DNA of 64,000 nucleotides from Actinopolyspora xinjiangensis (GTDB lineage: Bacteria > Actinomycetota > Actinomycetes > Mycobacteriales > Pseudonocardiaceae), in assembly GCF_900104475.1 (NCBI RefSeq), contig NZ_FNJR01000001.1, forward strand, positions 109,498 through 173,497, in the 5' to 3' direction. Shown one piece after another: positions 17,938 through 26,840 of this stretch; the first letter of the stretch is position 1, and each line of letters begins with the position of its first letter. The position numbers and the translations under genes are program-made. A model generated the notes under the pieces. The model ran no database searches, was not told where the DNA came from, and saw only the letters and a list, made by a program, of their open reading frames with translations.

Positions 17938-18849
17938 TCAGCGCACCTGCTCGGCGGGCGCGCTCCACGTGTCGCAGGCGGCCGCGTTCCGCTCCCGGAA
18001 TCCGGTCAGCTTCCAGTCCCGCTGGTTGCGCGGTGAACCGTGGGTGTCGGCGAGCTCGGTGCTGCCCGTGGCCGAGGCGTACCGCCGAGCGACGCGGTCC
18101 CGCAGGGTTCCGCCTTCGGCGGCCGCGGCCATGAACATTCCGGAGTAGCAGTCGGCCTGCAGTTCGAGGCGGCGCGAGATCCGGAGCCACTCCGGGCTCC
18201 GGGTCTCGTACTCGTCCTGCCGGACGGTGGAGGCGCGCAGCATCCCGGCCCGTTGCTGCACATGGTGGCCGTACTCGTGCGCCAGCAGCATAAGGTGGGC
18301 GGGCTCCTGGGTACCGAGGTCGGACAGCACCCATTCCCTGGGCAGGTGGATGGTTCCGTCGCAGTAGAAGGCGGTGGGGCGGGTCCGTTCCTCCGAATCG
18401 CGGCAGCTGTCCGCGCGCGCCGACAGACTCACCTCGGGCGGGGCCCACTTCATGTCGGCCCGTACGACCACGGGACGCCAGAGATCATCGAGACAGCGCA
18501 CGCCCGCTTCGTAGTAGTCCCGCATCCGGTCGGCGGATTCGGCCAGTCCCGGCAGTTCGCAGTCGGCGCCGCCCAGCGACGCGTTTTCGGAGTTGAGCGG
18601 GTTGTGCTCCAGCAGCGCCGTGGGTTCGAAACCGGGTTCGGGGAGGCCGTCGTGCATCTCGGGTACCGCGGTCGCCTCCGAACCGTCGTCACCGCCCGCC
18701 AGCAGCTTGCCCGGTTCCGCCACCACGGCCAACAGCACGACCAGGAACACGACACCGAGCACGCCGAGGATCGCCCACGGCGAGTTTCCCGTCGCACGGT
18801 CGTCCTCCCACGGATCGGGGACCGCACCGCCCCGTCTTCTTCGAAACAC
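17938..18849 (-). CDS. Membrane-anchored neutral zinc metallopeptidase
   Basis: A 303-residue protein. A short basic N-terminus precedes one membrane segment at about 24-44. The extracytoplasmic domain carries the zinc-binding HEYGHHVQQ at 191-199, typical of the YpfJ-type neutral zinc metallopeptidase family. Further family features are the paired cysteines C97/C120 and C149/C163 and the downstream ELQADCYSGMF, which supplies the third zinc ligand. Substrates of this family are largely unknown. The gene stands alone, and its start follows a CTCTCCTACCC region with a small hairpin (CCCGCC/GGCGGG). Confidence 0.85.
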   Translation of the reverse strand: MFRRRRGGAVPDPWEDDRATGNSPWAILGVLGVVFLVVLLAVVAEPGKLLAGGDDGSEATAVPEMHDGLPEPGFEPTALLEHNPLNSENASLGGADCELPGLAESADRMRDYYEAGVRCLDDLWRPVVVRADMKWAPPEVSLSARADSCRDSEERTRPTAFYCDGTIHLPREWVLSDLGTQEPAHLMLLAHEYGHHVQQRAGMLRASTVRQDEYETRSPEWLRISRRLELQADCYSGMFMAAAAEGGTLRDRVARRYASATGSTELADTHGSPRNQRDWKLTGFRERNAAACDTWSAPAEQVR

Positions 18850-19186
18850 CTTCGCTCTCTCCTACCCGCCTCGCGGCGGGACCCCTCGGAAGTGACGATC
18901 CCGCATGATTATCCACGATCGGGTGACATCGACCTCGTGGTTCTCCGGGACGGGAACGGGATCGTTCGCGGGCACGGGCGGGAAAGAAAGAGCGTGAGGG
19001 AACGAGCACGCTCGCACCGCGTGCCCGGAAGGGATGTGGAACCGTTACCGGCGACACACCGGGTGGATTCCGAGCCCCGCCGAGGGAGGGTTCCACGCGC
19101 CCCACCGAGCGGGCGGATCGAGGCCGGAACAGATCGGGAGGCTCGGCAGGCGCGAGAGTCCGTCGAAAGGAAGCGGTGAACCGGGC
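18850..19186. other. Intergenic region without visible genes
   Basis: About 340 nt between the metallopeptidase start and the 3' end of the DUF393 gene. No frame has coding signals. A short hairpin, CCCGCC-TCGC-GGCGGG, lies near 18866-18881 in the likely 5' leader of the metallopeptidase. Confidence 0.4.
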
Positions 19187-19573
19187 TCAGTGGCCCGGGC
19201 GGCGTTCGGGCGGTAGCCGGCAGGCCGGGGTCTCCCCCGGCAATCGGTGCCGGTTGTCGGCGACCAGCCGGTACACACCCTCCGCGAGCGTGCGAACCAC
19301 GGGAGCGGCCAGTATCGCCCCGGCGAACCGCCACGGACCCCGACAGTGCCGCAGCAACGCGGCCACCGCCGCGGCCCCGCCGTGGAGCCGGTGGGACTCG
19401 TCGACGAGAACGACCTCGCGCCGCGCCCGCTGCTCGGGAACTCCCAACCGTTCGAGCTCGGCTTCCTGCCAGGGCACGGAGCGGACGCGCACCGGCAGTC
19501 CGTCGGCGAGGCGCACACTGCGGGTGCAGAACCCGCAGTCGCCGTCGTAGATCAGCACGGGAAGCTCACTCAC
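19187..19573 (-). CDS. DUF393 thiol-disulfide-like protein
   Basis: A 128-residue member of the DUF393 (YuxK-like) family, with the diagnostic N-terminal LIYDGDCGFCTRSVR, a thioredoxin-like CXXC. The middle region (VPWQEAELERLGV) and C-terminal helices (GPWRFAGAILAAPVVRTLAEGVYRLVADNRHRL) match the family. Members are thought to be thiol-disulfide redox proteins, though a physiological partner is seldom known. The GTG at 19573 gives the conventional start; the open frame further upstream is not similar to anything. Structured element copy B lies upstream of it. Confidence 0.85.
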   Translation of the reverse strand: MSELPVLIYDGDCGFCTRSVRLADGLPVRVRSVPWQEAELERLGVPEQRARREVVLVDESHRLHGGAAAVAALLRHCRGPWRFAGAILAAPVVRTLAEGVYRLVADNRHRLPGETPACRLPPERRPGH

Positions 19574-19891
19574 GACACCACTGTCCCGCAACCCGCCCCC
19601 ACACCGCATACCGAGGCACGGAAACCTCGATGACCGAAAACCAACATCGGCGTTCCCGGCCCGAATCCGACACCACAACTCCGTCACGGCGCGCAGCGCC
19701 GAACGGCCACCAACGCAGCTCGGCCCGCCACGAACCTCCCGAGCAGCTCGCACCGCCGCGGGTTCTCACGGGTCGTCTCGCGAGGACAGCCTCGACGTTG
19801 TGTGTAACTACCCGATGTCGAGGCTCCCGCAGCGAGACGGCTCGTGAGGTTCCGCCACAGCACCATCAACGCGGCCCAACCCACTCACTCG
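19574..19891. other. Intergenic region carrying element copy B
   Basis: The gap between the lpdA 3' end and the DUF393 gene. Apart from structured element copy B and its associated GGCGC hairpin it contains no visible gene. Short frames crossing it are interrupted by the repeat. Confidence 0.5.
19758..19855 (-). repeat. Structured intergenic element, copy B
   Basis: The arms 19758-19781 and 19832-19855 pair over 24 positions (19 Watson-Crick, 4 G-U, 1 mismatch). The inner stem GCCTCGAC (19789-19796) / GTCGAGGC (19817-19824) is perfect. Its sequence differs from copy A while the 20-nt loop is nearly the same (GTTGTG...CTACCCGAT). A CGGCGC-GCA-GCGCCG hairpin at 19687-19701 matches the flank of copy A. 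It begins 37 nt downstream of the lpdA stop codon on the minus strand. Confidence 0.75.
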
Positions 19892-21295
19892 TCAATCGAG
19901 GTCGTCGTGGCGCATGAGCTGCCTGCCCGCCTCGGTCAACGACCCGGAGAGCGCGGGGTAGACCGAGAAGGTGTTGGCGAGGTCCTCCACCGTGACCTGG
20001 TTCTGCACCGACAGGGCCAGCGGCAGGATCAGTTCGCTGGCGTTGGGGGCGACCACCACACCACCCACGACCACGCCGGTGGCCGGACGGCAGAAGACCT
20101 TGAGGAAGCCGCGGCGTACCCCCTCCATCTTGGCGCGGGGGTTGCCGGACAGCGGCAGCACGACGCTGCGCGCGGGGACCTCGCCGGACTCGATCGACTG
20201 CTGGCTGATCCCCACGGTCGCGATCTCGGGGTGGGTGAAGACGTTGGCGGCGACGGTCTTGAGCTTGATCGGGGTGACTCCCTCGCCCAGGGCGTGCCAC
20301 ATGGCGATCCGCCCCTGCATGGCGGCCACCGAGGCCAACAGCAGCACGCCGGTGCAGTCCCCGGCCGCGTACACGCCGGTCGCGCTGGTCCGGGAGACCC
20401 GGTCCACCGGGATGTAGCCCGAGCGGTCCGGCTCGATGCCGATACGCTCCAGTCCGATGTCGGTGGTGTTGGGCACCGAGCCCACCGTCATCAACGCGTG
20501 GCTGGCCTCGATCCTGCGGCCGTCGTTGAGGTGGATGAGCACGCCGGAGTCGGTGCGGTCGATGCGGTCGGCGCGCGCGTGTTTGACCACGCTGGCTCCC
20601 CGCTCGGAGAAGACCTCCTCCAGCACGGCCGCGGCGTCGGCGTCCTCGTGCGGCAGCACGCGGTCTCGGCTGGAGACCAGGGTGACCTTGACGCCCATCT
20701 CCGCGTAGGCGGAGGCGAACTCCACGCCGGTGACCCCGGAGCCGACCACGGCGAGGTGTTCCGGGAGCTCGGGCAGGTCGTAGAGCTGTCGCCAGGTCAG
20801 GATGCGCTCACCGTCCGGTTGCGCCCCCGGAAGCACGCGCGGGGTCGCGCCGGTGGAGATCAGCACTGCGTCGGCGACGAGCTCCTCCTGACCGCCGTCG
20901 CTGAGATCGACCCGGACACGGTGCTGCGCCAGGCCGGGGGTCTCATCGACGAACCGGGCGCGACCACCCAGGATCCGCACCCCTTCGCGATGCACCCGTG
21001 AACGTATGTCGGCCGACTGCGCCAGCGCGAGCCCCTTGACCCTGCCGTGCACCACGGCCGTGTCCACATCGGCCGCGCCCTCCTTGACCCTGATACCGAG
21101 TTCCTGCACGTCCCGAACGGAGGAGCGAGCACCCCCGGAGGCTATGAAGGTCTTCGACGGCACGCAGTCGTAGAGCACGCAGGACCCGCCCAGCCCCTCG
21201 GCCTCGACCAGCGTGACGTCCGCCCCGTTCTGAGCGGCCACGAGAGCGGCCTCGTAGCCCGCGGGCCCGCCTCCCATGATTACGATGCGGGACAC
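19892..21295 (-). CDS. lpdA: NAD(P)H-quinone dehydrogenase-like flavoprotein (LpdA type)
   Basis: A 467-residue flavoprotein disulfide reductase related to mycobacterial LpdA. The FAD motif IVIMGGGPAGYEAALVAAQ starts the protein, and the NAD(P)H motif is LAVVGSGVTGVEFASAYAEMG. A CVLYDC pair (C39, C44) occupies the redox position. The C-terminal His-Glu dyad of lipoamide dehydrogenases is absent: the segment reads SVYPALSGSLTEAGR. This fits a quinone reductase and not a component of the pyruvate complex. The GTG at 21295 has AGGAGG upstream. Element copy B follows the stop codon. Confidence 0.88.
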   Translation of the reverse strand: MSRIVIMGGGPAGYEAALVAAQNGADVTLVEAEGLGGSCVLYDCVPSKTFIASGGARSSVRDVQELGIRVKEGAADVDTAVVHGRVKGLALAQSADIRSRVHREGVRILGGRARFVDETPGLAQHRVRVDLSDGGQEELVADAVLISTGATPRVLPGAQPDGERILTWRQLYDLPELPEHLAVVGSGVTGVEFASAYAEMGVKVTLVSSRDRVLPHEDADAAAVLEEVFSERGASVVKHARADRIDRTDSGVLIHLNDGRRIEASHALMTVGSVPNTTDIGLERIGIEPDRSGYIPVDRVSRTSATGVYAAGDCTGVLLLASVAAMQGRIAMWHALGEGVTPIKLKTVAANVFTHPEIATVGISQQSIESGEVPARSVVLPLSGNPRAKMEGVRRGFLKVFCRPATGVVVGGVVVAPNASELILPLALSVQNQVTVEDLANTFSVYPALSGSLTEAGRQLMRHDDLD

Positions 21296-21786
21296 TTCGC
21301 TCTACCTCCTAGGGTCCGTCCGGGAAGTTCGCTGCGGTGGTGGCAGTGGAACCGCCGCCGGTCAGGGGCGGATCGCAGCCCCGTGTTCTCGGTACCGCGC
21401 GGCTCGCGCCCGGCATCCTCCTCCGGTGGCACGGATCGGTCGGAGCCGTCGTCGGCGGTTCCGGAGTTCCTGCGGAGGAACCGCTCTTGCCCGGAATTGG
21501 TAGAGACCATTTTCGCACCCTTCGGCACCCGGGCTCGCGCACCCACCGGCCCAACGGTACGCCGCCACCTCCCCCGCACGGCTCACCGGTACCGGGGGAT
21601 TCGGCCGACCGGACGGAGGCGAAAAGCGGCGTCCCCGCCCTCACCGCGAAATCAAGCGCCCGGTCGCGTGAAGAGGCCCGGGGGGGCGACAACGCCGCGA
21701 AGCGCGGGCGGGCACCGCCAGCAGCGCTTCCGGACACGAAAAAGCGGGGACGGACAACCGGACGCGGCGTGGTTATCCTGTGACCC
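21296..21786. other. Intergenic region without visible genes
   Basis: About 490 nt between divergent lpdA and the gamma-glutamylcyclotransferase gene. Frames on both strands lack starts with ribosome-binding sites and resemble nothing. The downstream gene appears to have TATCCT at 21775-21780 as its -10 box. Confidence 0.4.
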
Positions 21787-22245
21787 GTGCCGCTATACGC
21801 CGCTTACGGCTCCAACATGGATCCGGCCCAGATGCTCGAGCGCGCCCCTCACTCGCCCATGACGGGAACGGGGTGGCTGATGGACTGGCGGCTCACCTTC
21901 GGTGGTGAGGACGTCGGCTGGGAGGGGGCGCTCGCGACGATCGTCGAGGAACCGGGCGCGCAGGTCTTCACCGTGCTCTACGACGTCACCCCCGAGGACG
22001 AGCAGGAGCTCGACCGCTGGGAGGGCTCGGACCTGGGGCTGCACAAGAAACTACGGCTGCGGATCCAGACGCTGGACGGCCCCACCCTCGCCTGGCTGTA
22101 CGTGCTCGACGCCTACGAGGGCGGACTTCCCTCGGCGCGCTATCTGGGACTGATCGCCGATGCCGCGGAACGCGCCGGGGCACCGGACGACTACGTCGAG
22201 AAGCTGCGTACCCGTCCCTGCACCAGCCTCGGCCCGTGGCGCTGA
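21787..22245 (+). CDS. Gamma-glutamylcyclotransferase-like protein
   Basis: A 152-residue member of the GGCT/AIG2-like fold. The binding-loop motif YAAYGSNM lies at residues 4-11, and the acidic segment EDEQELDRWEGSD holds the likely catalytic glutamate. Such enzymes release 5-oxoproline from gamma-glutamyl amines or peptides, but the exact substrate cannot be read from sequence. The GTG at 21787 lies 6 nt after TATCCT, consistent with a leaderless mRNA. Its 3' end overlaps the converging AbiEi-like gene by 55 nt. Confidence 0.85.
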   Translation: MPLYAAYGSNMDPAQMLERAPHSPMTGTGWLMDWRLTFGGEDVGWEGALATIVEEPGAQVFTVLYDVTPEDEQELDRWEGSDLGLHKKLRLRIQTLDGPTLAWLYVLDAYEGGLPSARYLGLIADAAERAGAPDDYVEKLRTRPCTSLGPWR

Positions 22246-22895
22246 TCGGCCCCACAGCCGAGAGCGGTTCCGACCCGGTGGTCACTCCGCAGCAACGCGA
22301 GCGCACGTCGTGTGCCGCGCCGATCCGCTCTCGTCGCGACACGCCCCCGCACCAGTTCCCCGAGCTGTTCCGCCGCCACCGGGGTGACCGCCGACAGCGC
22401 GCGCCGCAGGCAGGCCGAGGCGAACGTGGCGTCGCCCGCCGTGCACAGCACCTCCGCCAGCGCGACGTCGAGTACCTGGGTACGCAGCCCGTCCAGCTCC
22501 ACCACCTCGGACTCTCTGACCCTGCTCTGCCGCACCACGAGGCGTGACCCGCGAGGGGGCCGCCTGTCGTGGAACACGGTTATGTGCGTCTCGGGCGGTA
22601 CCGGGGCGCAACCGTGCACCGCGAGCGCGGTCGGCCCCGACAGCACCGCGCCGGGGGCACCCCAGACCAGTGCCGCCAACGCGCGGGCGCGCGGTTGATG
22701 CAGCGATTCGCCCGGCACCAGCACCCCCGGCCACGGCGCCGCCAGCTCTCCCCCGGCCAGTGCGGCGCTCAGCCTCCGCTGCCCGAACCGGGCGCGTATC
22801 GACTTCCGGGGCAGTGCCCCGGCGGCGCGCACGGCCCGGAGCAGCTCGGGATCGCAACGATGCCGCGGCAGGATTCGTTCCGTTCTTCCGCTCAT
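22191..22895 (-). pseudogene. Truncated AbiEi-like / DUF559-associated protein
   Basis: About 234 residues from the ATG at 22895. The N-terminus (CDPELLRAVRAAGALPRKSIRARFG) and the core (GAPGAVLSGPTALAVHGC, ETHITVF, VVELDGLRTQVLDVALAEVLC) match the large actinobacterial family with an AbiEi-antitoxin-like N-terminal region, usually followed by a Vsr-like DUF559 nuclease domain. Here the protein stops shortly after RRALALLRS, and the nuclease-like domain is missing. It runs into the convergent ggct gene. It could be a remnant or a functional short form; no partner AbiEii nucleotidyltransferase is present. Confidence 0.55.
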
Positions 22896-23230
22896 ACCGA
22901 CAAGAGGCGCGAGCGGCTCGCGGTGATACACCCCGAAAGAGTGAGACCATGACCCCTCCCGGCGGCCGGCATGATGAGGACTTCGCGAGGAAACTGCGCT
23001 AAGGAACTGCACAACAGGGGTTTCGTGCTAGGGAGAACTCGTGCTTAGGGGGATTCCGGCCCGGTCGACGGAGCGGAGAGTGGCTACTCCGCGTCGATGG
23101 ATCCAGCTGATCGCGGCGAGAAAGAATCCTCGCTCAACGAGCTCTACGTGAAAGAACCACCGCGGTCATCATCCAGCGAACGTTCGGCGAACGTGATCAG
23201 GTTCTGGCGAACGTGGCGATGCGACCGCAC
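22896..23230. other. Intergenic region without visible genes
   Basis: About 330 nt between the AbiEi-like remnant and the broken gene at 23231-23880. No RNA gene, strong hairpin or coding frame is evident. Confidence 0.35.
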
Positions 23231-23880
23231 CTACGTACTCGCCATGTCGAGTTCGTAGAGCCAGAACTGTGGGAAACCATCGCCAAGTGGTTCGATCTCG
23301 AACGCTGTCCGTGCCTCGCCGGTAAGGTGTTCGACCTCGGACAGGTACTCATCGGCCATCCGACAGAACGCCTCGAAGCCATGCTGGCGCACGTACTCGA
23401 AGTCGAACCGCACCGACTCCAGCGCTATCGGGAACGGGTGTCCCCCGAAATGGACACGCATGCTGTCGATGAGTTGATCCACATCGGCCGACCGCACCAC
23501 CGCATCCAGCTTCGCCCACCGACCGGATTCGCGATACGCCGCGAGCCGGTCGGCAAGCGGTCGGCGAGCGGCGGCCAGGTTGTCCCGCTTCTCATCGAAG
23601 AGGCGCAGTGCGGCGTCCCGCGCCTGTTCGCTGCCCGTGTTGTGGACTTCTCACACCGCCGCGACGAGACGGGTCACGAGGGCGCCGTCCTGCGACATGT
23701 ATGTGCCGAACTCGTCCCACGTCGCGGGGATGTTCGTGCTCGGCGATGCCGTCGAGGAACCGGGTGCCGCTCAGCGGGATGGGAACCTGCCTCCACTTTT
23801 CGGCAATCCTGATACCGCGATAGCTCAAGTAGGAACCTAATTTCCAGCCCGGACTCCGATCATGGGTCATACGCTCACAA
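23231..23880 (-). pseudogene. Disrupted gene of unknown function
   Basis: Reading the minus strand in one frame gives two good coding pieces separated by a TGA at 23651-23653. The upstream piece contains TNIPATWDEFGTYMSQDG and ALVTRLVAAV. The downstream piece runs through AALRLFDEKRDNLAAARRPL and ESGRWAKLDAVVRSADVDQL to the stop at 23231. The pieces join without a gap, so the TGA looks like a single nonsense mutation. Upstream of about 23760 the frame is unclear, which suggests a second lesion. I do not recognise the family; it is acidic and helical. The plus-strand frame through the same region is a shadow. Confidence 0.55.
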
Positions 23881-23887
23881 CCGGGTG

Positions 23888-25183
23888 TCACTCGGACGGG
23901 ATGATCGTCCGCACGGACGAGTCCAGCGCGTGCAGCGTCGTCTGCCGCTGCTCCCCACTGGTCAGGTCCCGTACGGTGACCAACTCGGAGGCCCAGTCGT
24001 CCGGGCCGACGATGACCACCGCTCGCGCCCCGGCCTTGTCGGCACGCTGGATCTCCTTGCCGAGCTTGCGCGTCTCCAGCGGTGTGGTCACCCGCAGGCC
24101 CGCGTCCCGCAGCACCCGAGCAGCGCGTCGCGCCGGATCGAACAACTGTTCCTCGGTGGGGATGACCACCACGTCCACATCGGTGCGCGGTTGCGGCAAC
24201 AGGCCATGGGTGCTCAGGAAGTCGATGATCGTGACGTCACCCATTCCGAAGCCGAAGCCGGGGATTTCCCTGTTGCTGAACAGGCCCACCAGATTGTCGT
24301 AGCGACCGCCACCGAACAGGGAACGGCGGTTACTCGGGTCGGTGTCGAACACCTCGAACACCGTGGAGGTGTAGTAGTCGAACCCGCGCACGATCAGCGG
24401 ATCGAACTCGATCAGCTCGGCCGCGCTCGTGTCGAGCACCTGCATGAGGCGGGACTGGTCACGCGCCTCTGCGGGAAGATCCTCGATCGCGGCGTTACCG
24501 TCCTTGACGACCTCGCCCAGCCGGACGAACTGTTCCTCCGACAGACCGATCTCGGCGGCACTTTCGGCCAGCGTGTCGGCGCTTACCTTTTCCCAGCGGT
24601 CCAGCAGGTTCGCGGTCTCGCGCACCTTGTCGTGCGGAACACCGACGATGTGGGTCAGCAGCGCGTCCAGCAGCACCCGGTCGCTGACCCGCAACCGCCA
24701 CATGTCGGTGCTCGCGCCCAGGCCGGCCATCATGTCGTGAATCAGCTCGAAAAACTCCACCTCCACTCCCGTGGAGGACGAGCCGAACAAGTCAACGTTG
24801 ACCTGCCAGTGCTCACGCACGCGCCCGCGCTGGGGACGCTCGTAGCGGTGACAGTTCGGGTGACTGAACCAACGCACCGGGAAGGTCAACGAGCCCGCGT
24901 TGCCCGCGATCATGCGCGCCACCGAAGGAGTCATCTCCGGGCGCAGCGCGAGCCGCCGCCCACCGTGATCGGTCAGCGTGTAGAGCTGCTGGTTGACGAT
25001 CTCCTGACTGGACTTGGACTCGTAAATCTCGACCGGCTCCAACTGTGGACCGTCGTAGCGCTGGTAGCCGTAACGTTCGAGTACCTCGTAGAGCCGATGG
25101 AACACCTGGGTGCGCACCGACATCTCGTCGGGCAGGAAGTCGCGGGTTCCGCGGTAGGGCTCGGTGGACAGGTACTCGCTCAC
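23888..25183 (-). CDS. hisS: Atypical histidyl-tRNA synthetase
   Basis: A 431-residue class II synthetase. It keeps the HisRS signatures LALRPEMTPSVARM, an arginine-containing motif 2 (CHRYERPQRGRVREHWQVN), the histidine-binding IVRGFDYYTSTVFEV and FGGGRYDNLV, and a C-terminal anticodon-binding domain. Motif 2 and motif 3 (GFGFGMGDVTII) differ clearly from the usual actinobacterial HisRS (FFRYERPQ-GRYRQ, GFGLGVDR). It is therefore likely a second, divergent copy, perhaps transferred, used as a housekeeping substitute or an inhibitor-resistant form. Its neighbours are decayed accessory genes. The catalytic residues needed for aminoacylation appear present. Confidence 0.85.
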   Translation of the reverse strand: MSEYLSTEPYRGTRDFLPDEMSVRTQVFHRLYEVLERYGYQRYDGPQLEPVEIYESKSSQEIVNQQLYTLTDHGGRRLALRPEMTPSVARMIAGNAGSLTFPVRWFSHPNCHRYERPQRGRVREHWQVNVDLFGSSSTGVEVEFFELIHDMMAGLGASTDMWRLRVSDRVLLDALLTHIVGVPHDKVRETANLLDRWEKVSADTLAESAAEIGLSEEQFVRLGEVVKDGNAAIEDLPAEARDQSRLMQVLDTSAAELIEFDPLIVRGFDYYTSTVFEVFDTDPSNRRSLFGGGRYDNLVGLFSNREIPGFGFGMGDVTIIDFLSTHGLLPQPRTDVDVVVIPTEEQLFDPARRAARVLRDAGLRVTTPLETRKLGKEIQRADKAGARAVVIVGPDDWASELVTVRDLTSGEQRQTTLHALDSSVRTIIPSE

Positions 25184-25976
25184 GGTGATCCTTCGTGCGA
25201 CTCGACGACTACGGAACCGTACTAAGCGTAACGGTCACCTCCGGCAACACGGTGCGTCAGGTGAGCTTGCTCAACCCGTCCAGAGCCTCTCGCGGCAACT
25301 CGGGCACCGGCGGAGCCACTGGGACGACCACCCACTGCTCCGCGGCCCGACCACGTCCCCGACCGGGCGGAAACGGTCACGGGTCGGAAGGTCCGGGATC
25401 GGGTCACCACGCACAGCCAGCATGCGGCCGCGAGGTTCGGGCACGAGTCGTCCTCGAAATGGAACCGGCCGCCGCTGAGAGGCAGGAGCAGCGACGGCGG
25501 GCCGGAGTCCGGTCGATCTGGTTCGTGTAGACGTCACGAGCCGGACAAGCACGTGAGGCGCGCACACGCGGCGCATCGAGCAGGCACGACCGACAACGGC
25601 GAACACCCCGCCGGGCGCACGAGCTCAAGGTCGTAGATCACAACGGCCCAAGGCAGGAGCGCGGAAAAGATGATGACTCCGAACATCACGATCCACACGG
25701 CACTCACCGGCCTCTTGTGTCGTACCCGAGGTCGATGACCAGCCGCGCCGGTACACGAGTGCGATCAGAAGCAACACCAGGTAGCCGATCGACCTCGGCC
25801 CAGCAGAAGCATCGAAGCGCATCCTTGACAAAGCGTCCCCGGTCGCATCGCTCTGATAATGCAGCCACAAAAATGTAATCCTATTTTAGGGATAACACTA
25901 AAAACCGGTCCTCAAACAGCGAGTGCGGTGATCGATAATCTGCCCGGCAGAAACTCGACAGTCCTGGAGGCCACGA
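25184..25976. other. Long gap with possible small or decayed genes
   Basis: About 790 nt between hisS and the broken regulator gene. One short frame (25534-25707, minus) may encode a membrane peptide. Frames upstream of it on the minus strand contain a hydrophobic segment (SIGYLVLLLIALVYRRGW) but lack a proper start. The end nearest the regulator (25857-25960) is AT-rich and contains the imperfect palindrome ATCCTATTTTAGGGAT near 25878-25893, a possible operator for the regulator. Confidence 0.4.
25534..25707 (-). CDS. Putative 57-residue membrane peptide
   Basis: A short frame beginning with a GTG preceded by AGAGG. Residues 4-24 (VWIVMFGVIIFSALLPWAVVI) form a convincing membrane segment, and the C-terminal half is cysteine-rich. 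It lies in a stretch with other broken or small frames, so it may be part of a decayed mobile or plasmid-like segment. No family is recognised. The short spacing between AGAGG and the first GTG is a weakness; a second GTG four codons in is possible. Confidence 0.3.
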   Translation of the reverse strand: MSAVWIVMFGVIIFSALLPWAVVIYDLELVRPAGCSPLSVVPARCAACARLTCLSGS

Positions 25977-26803
25977 ATGGCCACACCTACGGTCAGGCGG
26001 TTGCGGCTCGGCAACGAACTACGCCACGTCCGTCAGGAGTCGGGCCTCGAACAGGCGGATGCCGCACGCATCCTCGACCGAGCGACCACGAAGATCAGCC
26101 GCTTGGAGCTGGGCCAGTCCGGTATCACCAAGGGCGATCTGCTGTTGCTGCTCGATGAGTACGGCGACACTCAGGAACACGAGGACGGTCGCTCGAACCG
26201 GCACGTACCCGGAGCGCACGCGGCAGTTGGGGTGGTTACCGGTCGGTCTTCCCCGAATGGTTCCGGCAGTACGTGGACCTGGAGACCGACGCCAGTGACA
26301 TACGTCGGGTTCGCGGCGAAATCATGCCGGGCCTCCTGCGGACAGAGGCATACATCCGAGCGTTGGAGACGTCCTCGCCACGAGCCGATGACAGCGACGC
26401 GGACGCGGCGGTATCCGCCGGACCGGAGCGACAGTCGATCCTCACCCGCTCGATCCCACCTTCGGCATCCTTCGTACTCTCCGAGTCGTGTCTACGACGG
26501 CGGATCGGCGGTCCCGGAGTGATGCGACGGCAGCTCGATCATCCGTACGACCCGGCTCTGGAGGACAACATCCACATGCAGGTCATACCTTTCGATGCCC
26601 AGACGTAGGCGGGGGCGATCAGCTACGACTTCACGATCCTGACGATCCCCTCACCTGGTAACACGCCCGCTCTGGACGTCGTCTACGTCGAATCGTTCGA
26701 CGATGTGAGGTAACTGGACGGCAAGGAAGCCGTGAACGCCCACGTTCGTTCGCGGAACCGACTGCAAACCGCCGCGGTGGGCACGGGGAATCATTGGAAC
26801 TGA
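25977..26803 (+). pseudogene. XRE-type regulator with DUF5753 domain, frameshifted
   Basis: The first frame encodes a Scr1/XRE-type helix-turn-helix (RRLRLGNELRHVRQESGLEQ, RATTKISRLELGQSGITKGD) with CTGGAGG before the ATG at 25977. After about 26180 the family sequence continues in another frame: YRSVFPEWFRQYVDLETDAS, GEIMPGLLRTEAYIRALE, MQVIPFDAQT. That frame is interrupted by TAG at 26606-26608 and TAA at 26711-26713 and ends at TGA 26801-26803. One frameshift and two nonsense codons make a functional full-length product unlikely. A DUF397 gene follows, as is usual for this regulator family. Confidence 0.8.
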
Positions 26804-26840
26804 TCCGATCGGTGGCCGAACAGTCGTATTCCCCCGGGAC

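Noticed and set aside
14457..18134. A 1225-codon open frame on the plus strand
   Set aside because: It crosses pabB and runs antisense to maf and the aquaporin gene. The translation is Arg/Gly/Pro-rich without any family motif, as expected of shadows in high-GC DNA.
23213..23812. A 199-codon plus-strand frame
   Set aside because: The minus strand gives more protein-like sequence in one frame interrupted only by TGA at 23651, so the plus frame is the shadow of a broken gene.
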